DNA from: M2408 sp044348665
GTDB taxonomy: Bacteria; Bacteroidota; Bacteroidia; Flavobacteriales_D; Crocinitomicaceae
DNA length: 5,148 nucleotides
Direction of reading: 5' to 3'
NCBI GenBank assembly: GCA_044348665.1
Contig: JBIKSI010000189.1
Span: 1-5,148 of the forward strand
In this document: positions 1-5,148 of the stretch, piece after piece
Numbering within the stretch: position 1 is the first letter of the stretch
Layout of the letters: each line of letters starts with the position of its first letter
The notes under the pieces: model-generated
Seen by the model: only the letters and a program-made list of their open reading frames with translations
Told to the model about the DNA's origin: nothing
The model's database searches: none
Program-made: the position numbers and the translations under genes

Positions 1-14
1 ATTTTCTTTTTTGA

Positions 15-47
15 AACTCATAATTTAATTTTTTAGAATTATGAGTT
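15..47. repeat. 11-bp perfect inverted repeat (AT-rich hairpin)
   Basis: The arms AACTCATAATT (15-25) and AATTATGAGTT (37-47) are exact reverse complements separated by an 11-base loop. A G-C pair (13 with 48) can be added if one A is bulged. No clear T-run follows on either strand, so it is a poor intrinsic terminator. It could end a transcript from a gene lying left of the window, or be a protein-binding site. The palindrome is seen directly; its role is unknown. Confidence 0.55.
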
Positions 48-92
48 CTTCTACGAAAAATTTGTATTATTGTAGTATGGATCGGAAATGCA

Positions 93-240
93 GGCTAGCG
101 AAGCTTTTGTTCAACAGCACCTACCCAAAAGGCGGGGTTTCGTGTTCCAAAGACAGTTTGGTGGTTAATCAAACATTAGTTTTTCAAATCAAGTTTTGTG
201 GTAAAAGTCCCGCCCTTCGGGTAGCTGCAAAACGTTAGTC
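93..240. repeat. Long imperfect inverted repeat, attC-like
   Basis: The ends GGCTAGCG (93-100) and CGTTAGTC (233-240) pair along all 8 positions with two G-T wobbles. Further in, TTTTG (105-109) pairs with CAAAA (228-232), CAGC (114-117) with GCTG (224-227), TACCC (122-126) with GGGTA (219-223), and GGCGGG (131-136) with CCCGCC (209-214). The left arm has unpaired AAGC, TTCAA and an ACC-type bulge that the right arm lacks. The central loop contains a smaller GTTTG/CAAAC hairpin (156-160, 170-174). Integron attC sites fold in a similar way, with extrahelical bases on one arm and a GTTRRRY box at the 3' end. Here the box is GTTAGTC (234-240), one base off consensus. It is 148 bases long, slightly above the usual attC range. 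It is G+C-richer than the flanking genes. A reading frame at 41-238 runs through it but looks like a by-product. Alternatives are a MITE or another dispersed Bacteroidota repeat. Confidence 0.6.
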
Positions 241-248
241 AGAACAGT

Positions 249-1178
249 ATGAGTCAGAAAAATTACATATTACGAATAGTATTCATTTTATCAATCAATT
301 TTGGTTGGTGTCAAAATACTTTCAAACAATATTTTTTTGGTTCGGAAAATTTTTATAAAGACAATAGCGAACTAATTATTATAGTTAAGAATCCCCAAAC
401 AGAATTTGCAGAAAATCTAGGGTCAAGATATTATAATGATACAGTATTTATTAAAAGAATCTCCTCAGAATTTTATTCTGAGATTGACACATCTATTCAT
501 GAACAAAGCAGTAATTTCTGTGGATGTGATCTTTATTTCTACACGAAGAAAAATCAAAATCTATTTTTAATAAAAGCCATTAATTCCAGTTGCGATATTG
601 AGGAAGTAGGAATAATTGATTCAAAAAATCAATGTAAAAATTTAGAATTACTTGCAACTTCTGGCTCTTTGTTAGAAATTGACACCTTGCTATCAATGGT
701 TTATCCTGAAACAAAAGATTCAATTTTAAAAGACGTGATTTTTCACCGCAATGTTGGAATAGTTGAAGGGAATGTAACTTCAGAATCCTATTATTACAGC
801 AGAAATAACAACTCGAGTAATTTGCCAAAATGGTATTACGATTACTTTATTGAAGTTTCACCTAAATTGGATTCCACAATAAGCATTAATCAAAACATAA
901 TAACTTATATAGAGAAAAGAGGCATTGATTCAGTTCAATACAAGGATATTACATGGCAAATTGACCCTCTAATTGCCGAGGAAATTGAGTTTAGCAAATC
1001 TTTTGGATGTTCTTTACCTAAAGTTTTTAAGATAAAATTCTTTATAAAAAAAGATTTTGCTCGCTACTTCCAAGATGAGATTCAAAATTGCCTTTTACCA
1101 CAAAATTTGACAGACTTTGAAAATGATTCCAACAAACGAATATTGTTATTTAAAATAAAAAAAGGCAGCACATATTAG
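249..1178 (+). CDS. Putative secreted protein of unknown function
   Basis: A 309-residue protein that I do not recognise. Residues 1-22 look like a signal peptide: a short basic start (K4, R9), a hydrophobic core around I7-F18, and the ending GWCQ, a common shape for Bacteroidota exported proteins. C21 does not sit in a good lipobox because the residue before it is W, so export to the periplasm or outside is more likely than lipidation. The mature part is rich in Asn, Ser, Ile, Tyr and acidic residues. It has several cysteines, including a C-G-C at 91-93 and later Cys in SSCDIEE, NQCKN, FGCSLP and QNCLLP, which could form disulfides after export. No membrane helix follows the signal. The ATG at 249 is chosen because it starts the signal peptide; it lies nine bases after the attC-like repeat, with no clear ribosome binding site. 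The gene may therefore be the first gene of a cassette. The coding call is firm; the function is unknown. Confidence 0.82.
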   Translation: MSQKNYILRIVFILSINFGWCQNTFKQYFFGSENFYKDNSELIIIVKNPQTEFAENLGSRYYNDTVFIKRISSEFYSEIDTSIHEQSSNFCGCDLYFYTKKNQNLFLIKAINSSCDIEEVGIIDSKNQCKNLELLATSGSLLEIDTLLSMVYPETKDSILKDVIFHRNVGIVEGNVTSESYYYSRNNNSSNLPKWYYDYFIEVSPKLDSTISINQNIITYIEKRGIDSVQYKDITWQIDPLIAEEIEFSKSFGCSLPKVFKIKFFIKKDFARYFQDEIQNCLLPQNLTDFENDSNKRILLFKIKKGSTY

Positions 1179-1475
1179 AGGCTCATGCTCCATTCCGAGA
1201 TTATTCTTCGAATAAACGATTTTGTATATTTAAAAATAATAAAACTTCGAGGTGTCATATTTGGGTGAAAGTTCGAAACGGCGTATAGCATCAAACCGAA
1301 ATGAACAATCCTCCTACCTTGTCGCGTAAGTTGAGTAACGAACCTACCGAAAAATTAAAAACAAACAAAAATAAGCTCAAAAAAAAGGAAATATTTTAAA
1401 AGATAAACAACTGATTAATAGTGTTTTTAAGGGAGTTAGTCGGATTTTTTAAAACGTAAATTGTCAAAAGAAAAA
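1179..1475. other. Gene-free spacer with a G+C-richer patch and a GTTAGTC box
   Basis: About 300 bases without a convincing gene. A small hairpin, TTATTC/GAATAA with a 3-base loop, lies at 1201-1215. The patch at about 1262-1345 is clearly richer in G+C than its surroundings. It contains a 32-codon reading frame (1301-1399, beginning MNNPPTLSRKLSNEP) that becomes lysine-rich and has no visible ribosome binding site. On the minus strand the same patch is open for about 60 codons but has no early start. GTTAGTC at 1435-1441 repeats the terminal box of the 93-240 repeat, but I see no matching left arm here. The patch may be the remnant of a mobile element or an older gene. Confidence 0.5.
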
Positions 1476-1937
1476 ATGGGAGTTCAGATAAAAAAATATA
1501 TAAATAGTGACAGAGTTGGTTGCATAAAAGCATTTAAAAGTAATGTCCCACGTTATTTCGCAAATGAAGAAATAAAAGACTTTGAAGCTTTTTTAAGAAG
1601 ACTTGAAAGCATCGATAACAAAACTCAATTTTATGTAATCAATTTTGAAAACAAAATAATTGGTTGCGGAGGATTTGGAGATAAAGATAATAAAGGTATC
1701 ATTTCATTGGCTTGGGGATTTGTTCACAAAGATTATCATAAAATGGGATATGGTGAAAAGCTAGTAAAATACAGAATTGAACAAATAAAACTACTTAACC
1801 CTGAGTTTCCAGTAATTCTTGATACCACACAATATTCATATGGATTCTTTGAAAAATATGGATTTAAAGTAACAAAAATTACAAACGATTTTTATGAAAT
1901 AGGAATGCACAGATACGATATGAACTTAGAAATTTAG
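1476..1937 (+). CDS. GNAT family N-acetyltransferase
   Basis: A 153-residue single-domain protein of the GNAT fold, which transfers an acetyl group from acetyl-CoA to an amine; the substrate cannot be read from the sequence. The N-terminal part (residues 3-45) has the look of small GNATs: IKKYINSD, then CIKAFKSNVPRYF and EEIKDFEAFL. Strand residues 52-67 include KIIGCGGFG. The acetyl-CoA loop is HKMGYG at 88-93, matching Q/R-x-x-G-x-G/A except that H replaces Q/R. The C-terminal YGFFEKYGF segment is typical of the last strands of the fold. Length is normal for the family. I prefer ATG at 1476; an in-frame TTG at 1461 would add MSKEK, but no ribosome binding site favours it. The gene stands alone in its spacer, 35 bases after the second GTTAGTC box. 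Small GNAT genes are common cargo of integron cassettes and other accessory DNA. It is most likely cytosolic. Confidence 0.93.
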   Translation: MGVQIKKYINSDRVGCIKAFKSNVPRYFANEEIKDFEAFLRRLESIDNKTQFYVINFENKIIGCGGFGDKDNKGIISLAWGFVHKDYHKMGYGEKLVKYRIEQIKLLNPEFPVILDTTQYSYGFFEKYGFKVTKITNDFYEIGMHRYDMNLEI

Positions 1938-1998
1938 TTAACAAATAATAGGAGCTTAATCATCGATTTCAATACATAAAATGAATTAATAAAGAATT

Positions 1999-2202
1999 AT
2001 GGAATTTGAACCAAAATAAATTAAACTTGAACAGTTAGAAAACAATACACCAATTGTGCATTCAATAAATGTGACAAGAAAAACAAAAGCTAACTTGTAA
2101 TCAAGAGCAAACACCACTATTTTCATTGGAAAGTTTTGGTACTCTAAAGGAAAAATAGTAGTTTTGAACAAATGGCATTGATGTGGCACGCTCGCCAAGT
2201 AG
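1999..2202 (+). pseudogene. Possible decayed small gene with in-frame stop codons
   Basis: From ATG 1999 one frame reads MEFEPK, TAA (2017-2019), 26 codons, TAA (2098-2100), 26 codons, TGA (2179-2181), then CGTLAK and TAG (2200-2202). The pieces between stops look protein-like, for example EQLENNTPIVHSINVTRK and TIFIGKFWYSKGKIVVLNKW. Two of the stops are one C-to-T change from CAA (Gln), and the TGA is one change from CGA or TGG. Most AT-rich non-coding DNA would show more stops over this length, which mildly supports a former gene. I do not recognise the family. Its end overlaps a good promoter for the next gene, so part of the frame may be chance. Two reading frames on the opposite strand across this region look like shadows. 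Confidence 0.32.
2135..2166 (+). promoter_or_regulatory. Bacteroidota-type promoter for the ATP-grasp gene
   Basis: TTTG at 2135-2138 and TAGTTTTG at 2159-2166 are separated by 20 bases. This exactly fits the TTTG-N(17-23)-TAnnTTTG pattern used by the primary sigma factor of Bacteroidota. Transcription would start near 2172, about 70 bases before the ATG at 2241. The leader then includes a G+C-richer stretch (2183-2212) and a weak TCTGT/ACAGA hairpin just before the gene. The motif match is seen; activity is inferred. Confidence 0.55.
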
Positions 2203-2240
2203 CAGCACATTCTGTGTTACTTTGAGAAACAGAGTACAAA

Positions 2241-3155
2241 ATGAAAAAACGAATTTATATACTATTTTGCGAAAGTCCATTTCAAGCAAATAAAGTTGAC
2301 GAAGACTTTGAAGATCAATTCATTGCCGCAAAAGAATACGGTTTCGAAACAATTTTATTTAATTTCGAGGACCTAACAAGTGAAGATAGGTTTTCTATTG
2401 CAACAAAAGCTATTAAACCAAATCACCAATTAGTTAATGTAATTTACAGAGGTTGGATGATGACACCAAAACAGTATTCAATTCTGTATAACGATTTGTT
2501 ATCAAAAAACTTCAAACTCATAAACACAATAAAAGAGTATGAAAATTGTCATTATTTACCAAACAGTTTGAAATTTATTAAAACCTGGACGCCAAAAACG
2601 GTTTTTGAAAAATTCGAAAAAGAAAACAGTATTGACAAATTAATTGAAAAATCAAAAGTATTTGGAGAGAAATCGGTAATTTTGAAAGACTATGTGAAGT
2701 CAGAAAAACACAATTGGGAAACTGCATGTTTTGTTGCCAATGCATCTGACTCTGACAAACTTAGACAGTCCATTTTAAAGCTCCTTGAACTTAGGAATAA
2801 ATATTTAAACGAAGGAATTGTTGTAAGGGAATTTGTGGAACTTAACGATTTAACAATTCACTCAAAAAGCGGAATGCCATTGACCGAAGAATATCGTTTA
2901 TTCTTTTGTATGAAAAGACTTGTTGGAATTTACGATTATTGGGAAGAAGGTCAATACAATCTTTCTAAACCAGATACGACAGAATTTGAAGAAATTGCGC
3001 AAGGTGTTGAAAGTAATTTTTTCAGCATGGATATTGCAAGAAAAAAAAACGGAGAATTTATAATTATTGAACTTGGAGATGGACAGGTTGCTGGGCTTCC
3101 AGATAAAACTAACAGAAATGAATTTTATAAACAGCTGAATATTTGTTGCTGCTAG
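2241..3155 (+). CDS. ATP-grasp domain protein (R2K/DUF4343-like)
   Basis: A 304-residue cytosolic protein. ATP-grasp enzymes use ATP to activate a carboxylate as acyl-phosphate and join it to an amine or thiol; the substrate here is unknown. Residues 1-75 form an alpha/beta N-terminal part (IYILFCESPF, ETILFNFED, VNVIYRGWMM). The ATP-grasp part starts near 145: SVILKDYVKS (145-154, with K149 and K153 as likely nucleotide-binding lysines), GIVVREFVEL (192-201), EEYRLFFCMKRLVGIYDYW (216-234), and the metal-binding end MDIARKKNGEFIIIELGDGQ (263-282) followed by VAGLP. This pattern and length match the stand-alone ATP-grasp group I know as the R2K clade (DUF4343 type), which is often found in phage-related or accessory DNA; I could not check the family assignment. 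The final residues NICCC are an unusual tail. The gene has its own promoter and 188 bases follow before the next gene. Confidence 0.85.
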   Translation: MKKRIYILFCESPFQANKVDEDFEDQFIAAKEYGFETILFNFEDLTSEDRFSIATKAIKPNHQLVNVIYRGWMMTPKQYSILYNDLLSKNFKLINTIKEYENCHYLPNSLKFIKTWTPKTVFEKFEKENSIDKLIEKSKVFGEKSVILKDYVKSEKHNWETACFVANASDSDKLRQSILKLLELRNKYLNEGIVVREFVELNDLTIHSKSGMPLTEEYRLFFCMKRLVGIYDYWEEGQYNLSKPDTTEFEEIAQGVESNFFSMDIARKKNGEFIIIELGDGQVAGLPDKTNRNEFYKQLNICCC

Positions 3156-3343
3156 TATTTATTCGAAAAGACTAATATCTGAGTTTTTCCTCAAAAAATA
3201 ACTATTTCAAACAATTGTATGATAAGGTACAATATTAAAAAAAAACAATCAGGGATTTAAGTTGCCTTAAGATATTTTAATCTTTGTAATTGATTGATAA
3301 TTAGAACTAAATTTAGACATAAGTCAGAAACTAAAAAAACAAA
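3156..3343. other. Spacer before the two-gene unit, with a 6-bp hairpin
   Basis: ATTGTA (3214-3219) and TACAAT (3228-3233) form a 6-bp stem with an 8-base loop. No T-run follows, so it is a weak terminator for the ATP-grasp gene and might instead be an operator. Near the next gene, AATCTTTG (3279-3286) resembles the TAnnTTTG element with one mismatch, but no TTTG lies at the right distance upstream. I cannot name a confident promoter here, although the gap is long enough to hold one. Confidence 0.35.
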
Positions 3344-3841
3344 ATGGGACATCACATAAACGCAATTATTGGAAAAAAAGCTGAAACAAATATTGATGCA
3401 ATTAAAAAATTCCAATTGACTGCTGCATTTGAAAAAGAATATACAATAATCATACTTGAAAATGATTCTGTCTGTTATTGGGCTGACAAATTGGACTATA
3501 AAATAGATTCTGAAAGCGAAAATTTACATTGGGCAAGTCCAATCGTTTTTAAAATTGCGAAAGATATAGGATTTGTAAAATATGCTATTATTCGAACTGA
3601 TTATTTTGGAGGTTGGGGAGATCAATTTGCTTCACTTTATGAAAATTCAACTTGCCTAATTAAAGAATCAACTATTAATGATGTTTTAAAAGTATTAGGA
3701 GTTACAGCAAAAGCAGGAAATGATGAATTTGATGAACTAAATCTGGGTGAATATCGAGCATCTGAATATTATTACTGGGATGAAAACAATAGGGCTGACA
3801 CCAGAGCAAATATGATAGCAGGTAAAATCCCATTAAATTAA
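3344..3841 (+). CDS. Conserved-looking protein of unknown function, MGHHI start
   Basis: A 165-residue protein without signal peptide or membrane segment, so probably cytosolic. I cannot assign a named family. It begins MGHHINAIIG, and its most conserved-looking block is IRTDYFGGWGDQFA at 83-96, followed by a short strand and a helix (STINDVLKVLGV, 109-120). I recall small bacterial proteins that combine an MGHHI start with a TDYFGG-G-Q-A block and a late VLKxLGV helix; this is memory, not a search result. The acidic, Tyr-rich C-terminal part (126-157) includes EYRASEYYYWDENNRADTR. The ATG at 3344 is the natural start. The stop is 8 bases before the phosphatase ATG, so the two genes are probably one transcript and may act together. 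The family style and setting would suit an immunity or partner protein, but nothing in the sequence proves it. Confidence 0.8.
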   Translation: MGHHINAIIGKKAETNIDAIKKFQLTAAFEKEYTIIILENDSVCYWADKLDYKIDSESENLHWASPIVFKIAKDIGFVKYAIIRTDYFGGWGDQFASLYENSTCLIKESTINDVLKVLGVTAKAGNDEFDELNLGEYRASEYYYWDENNRADTRANMIAGKIPLN

Positions 3842-3849
3842 AAATATTG

Positions 3850-4851
3850 ATGAGAAAATTTATTATTGGAGATATACATGGTTGTTATGACGAATTCATT
3901 GAATTAACTCAAAAAATTGGTTTAAAAGATGAAGATTTGATTATTTCACTTGGTGATATTGTTGATAGAGGTAATAAATCAAAGGAAGTTTTTGAATATT
4001 TTTTCAACAGAGGCAATAGCATTGTAATAATTGGAAATCACGAGAGAAAACATCAAAACAAAATATTGAGTTATGCCCAAGAAATTGTAAAAGTTCAGTT
4101 CGGTGAAGACTATCAAAGGTTTTTAAATTGGCTTACTTCGCTCAAATACTATTATGAAACAGAAGAAGCTATAATTATTCATGCCTTTTTTGAACACGAT
4201 AAACAACTTAGCGAACAGAAGCAAGAAGTATTGTGTGGTTCAACATCAGGTGACCGATATTTAGAAAAGAAATATCCATCAGAAAAATACTGGACTGAAT
4301 TTTATAATGGAACAAAACCAATAATTTATGGGCATCACGTTGTTGGAGATCAAGCAAAAGTAATTGGAAATACTTTTGGAATTGATACGGGAGCATGTCA
4401 TGGCAATTATTTGACAGCAATAGAACTTCCAGGATTTATTATACACCAAGTGAAAGCTAAAAAAGATTATTGGAAAGAAGAACAGAAAATTTGGCAATTA
4501 CCCGTATTAAAAGCTAAAAATTGGAATGATATGCTATTTTCAGAAATTGACAAACAACTAGCCAAACTTTCTTATATAAAAGAATCAGAAATTGTAGATT
4601 ATTTATCAGAAGTTAGAGAATGGAAAATTGAACTACAAAATTCGTATGATTCAATAAAAATTGCAATAGACAATTTTACAAACAAACTTTTAAATTATCA
4701 TCAAGATAATTTTAGTCATGAAGCCAATAAGTCAGAATTTAAGTCCTTTATTTTCAAAAGTAAGTCTAATAATTTGACAATTGAAGACCTACAAAAAGGA
4801 CTGAACACAGCAAGTAAAATAAAAAAAATAAAGAGTGACTTAAAAATGTAA
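3850..4851 (+). CDS. Calcineurin-like metallophosphatase with C-terminal extension
   Basis: A 333-residue protein of the PPP/PrpA/ApaH-like group, which uses two metal ions to hydrolyse phosphate esters of proteins, dinucleotides or nucleic acid ends. The catalytic motifs are in order: GDIHG (7-11), GDIVDRG (35-41), GNHE (62-65), a histidine at 111 (IIHAFFEHD in place of the usual HAG), and GHH (161-163), followed by IDTGACHGNYLTAIELPG (178-195). All expected metal and phosphate-binding residues appear present. The catalytic domain ends near 205. Residues 206-333 form a Lys/Glu-rich, probably helical extension with no motif that I recognise; it may bind a partner or nucleic acid. The ATG at 3850 is preferred over an in-frame TTG three bases earlier because GDIHG should lie close to the N-terminus. 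The gap from the previous stop is 8 bases, so the two are likely co-transcribed. Substrate cannot be told from sequence. Confidence 0.92.
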   Translation: MRKFIIGDIHGCYDEFIELTQKIGLKDEDLIISLGDIVDRGNKSKEVFEYFFNRGNSIVIIGNHERKHQNKILSYAQEIVKVQFGEDYQRFLNWLTSLKYYYETEEAIIIHAFFEHDKQLSEQKQEVLCGSTSGDRYLEKKYPSEKYWTEFYNGTKPIIYGHHVVGDQAKVIGNTFGIDTGACHGNYLTAIELPGFIIHQVKAKKDYWKEEQKIWQLPVLKAKNWNDMLFSEIDKQLAKLSYIKESEIVDYLSEVREWKIELQNSYDSIKIAIDNFTNKLLNYHQDNFSHEANKSEFKSFIFKSKSNNLTIEDLQKGLNTASKIKKIKSDLKM

Positions 4852-4855
4852 AACT

Positions 4856-4904
4856 AACAATCAAACCCGCAAAATCAGATTTGCAAAAATCGATTGTTTC
4901 CTTT
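4856..4904 (+). terminator. Likely terminator of the MGHHI-phosphatase unit
   Basis: Starting four bases after the phosphatase stop, AACAATC (4856-4862) pairs with GATTGTT (4892-4898), and inside it GCAAA (4869-4873) pairs with TTTGC (4880-4884). The stem is followed by a T-rich stretch, TCCTTTATC. Position and structure suit a transcription end, although the stem is AT-rich and interrupted, so it may be weak. Confidence 0.45.
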
Positions 4905-4946
4905 ATCTATAATAGGAATTTGGTACATTCTAATATTTTTCATCTC

Positions 4947-5027
4947 ACGCCCCGACGGAGTCCGGAAAGCCCACATGAGTGCAGCGAAGAGGACTTGAAG
5001 GCGTAGGCGGACACCGATTTTTATCGG
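4947..5027. other. G+C-rich foldable element, possible RNA or dispersed repeat
   Basis: This segment is far richer in G+C than its surroundings and folds into nested stems: ACGCC (4947-4951) with GGCGT (5000-5004), AGTCC (4959-4963) with GGACT (4991-4995), GC (4969-4970) with GC (4984-4985), and CAC/GTG (4972-4974, 4979-4981) around an ATGA loop. A second hairpin, CCGAT/ATCGG with a TTTT loop, is at 5014-5027. No reading frame across it looks like a protein. I have an unverified memory of similar 'GTGCAGCGAAGAGGACTTG'-like intergenic sequences in flavobacterial genomes. It may be a small structured RNA, a dispersed palindromic repeat, or the end of a mobile element. The folding is seen; transcription is not shown. 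Confidence 0.5.
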
Positions 5028-5031
5028 GTAG

Positions 5032-5095
5032 GCGCAAAAAAATTAAACACAACTATTATCTTTAAATCTTCCTCTTCACTCCCCTATTTTTGCGC
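5032..5095. repeat. 9-bp inverted repeat with a 46-base spacer
   Basis: GCGCAAAAA (5032-5040) is the exact reverse complement of TTTTTGCGC (5087-5095). The 46-base gap between the arms is AT-rich. The left arm directly follows the foldable element at 4947-5027, so the pair could mark the limits of an inserted unit. The right arm lies in a possible minus-strand reading frame. A chance match of this length is possible but not common. Confidence 0.4.
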
Positions 5096-5148
5096 ATTAC
5101 AGCAACTTCATGTAATTTCATTGGTTTTAAATTTTTACAAGTGGACAT
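5062..5148 (-). CDS. Possible C-terminal end of a minus-strand gene, cut by the window
   Basis: On the minus strand, a frame open to the right edge ends at TAA (5064-5062). It reads 28 residues with a basic tail (KLHEVAVMRKNRGVKRKI). An ATG coincides with the last three bases of the window, so the gene may begin there or continue beyond. The piece is too short to recognise and could be chance. If real, it converges on the phosphatase gene, with the foldable element between the two ends. Confidence 0.25.
   Translation of the reverse strand: MSTCKNLKPMKLHEVAVMRKNRGVKRKI

Noticed and set aside
41..238. 65-codon + strand reading frame
   Set aside because: It runs across the arms of the 93-240 inverted repeat, starts inside the 15-47 palindrome, and its translation shows no protein-like pattern; the repeat explains the sequence better.
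237..259. AGTCAGAA direct repeat (237-244 and 252-259), also at 3322 and within two genes
   Set aside because: The 8-base motif is short, its copies within genes have no shared setting, and chance is enough to explain it in AT-rich DNA.
580..828. 82-codon minus-strand frame within the first gene
   Set aside because: It is opposite a long coherent + strand gene with a signal peptide, and is typical antisense openness of AT-rich coding DNA.
1221..1263. TTTG ... CATATTTG as a promoter before the GNAT gene
   Set aside because: The spacing is about 31 bases, well beyond 17-23, and the first base of TAnnTTTG is wrong.
1986..2289. Two minus-strand reading frames (74 and 62 codons)
   Set aside because: They overlap each other, the broken + strand frame, and the start of the ATP-grasp gene; there is no motif and they look like shadows.
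3261..3286. GTTG ... AATCTTTG as a promoter before the MGHHI gene
   Set aside because: Only 14 bases separate the elements and both carry mismatches.
4208..4497. Two minus-strand frames within the phosphatase gene
   Set aside because: They lie opposite conserved catalytic motifs such as GHH, so they are shadows.
1..5148. CRISPR array, tRNA, rRNA or transposase gene
   Set aside because: No regularly spaced direct repeats, no cloverleaf-type sequence and no transposase or integrase motifs were seen on either strand.

Overview
The window is AT-rich DNA, by eye about 30% G+C, and looks like a member of the Bacteroidota, most likely a Flavobacteriaceae-type genome. The reasons are the base composition, the lack of strong Shine-Dalgarno sites before the genes, a signal peptide ending in '..GWCQ|N', and one exact match to the Bacteroidota promoter pattern TTTG-N20-TAnnTTTG. 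These are inferences from sequence style; no marker gene is present.

Five convincing genes all lie on the + strand: a putative secreted protein of unknown function (249-1178), a GNAT acetyltransferase (1476-1937), an ATP-grasp protein (2241-3155), a conserved-looking protein of unknown function beginning MGHHI (3344-3841), and a calcineurin-like metallophosphatase with an extra C-terminal region (3850-4851). The last two are 8 bases apart, are probably co-transcribed, and are followed by a plausible terminator. The genes share no obvious pathway.

The spaces between genes are the more unusual part. At 93-240, just before the first gene, is a long imperfect inverted repeat. Its end boxes pair fully if G-T wobbles are allowed, and its left arm carries bulges that the right arm lacks. 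It ends in GTTAGTC, nine bases before the first start codon. This resembles the folded recombination sites (attC) of integron gene cassettes, though it could be a dispersed repeat of another kind. GTTAGTC recurs at 1435-1441 before the acetyltransferase. The 1938-2240 gap holds a protein-like reading frame broken by in-frame stops, overlapped by the promoter of the ATP-grasp gene.

The last 300 bases hold a compact, G+C-richer segment that can fold into nested stems (4947-5027), a spaced inverted repeat, and possibly the end of a minus-strand gene. Overall the window reads as an accessory region of single, unrelated genes separated by structured spacers. No integrase, transposase, tRNA, rRNA or CRISPR array is visible.
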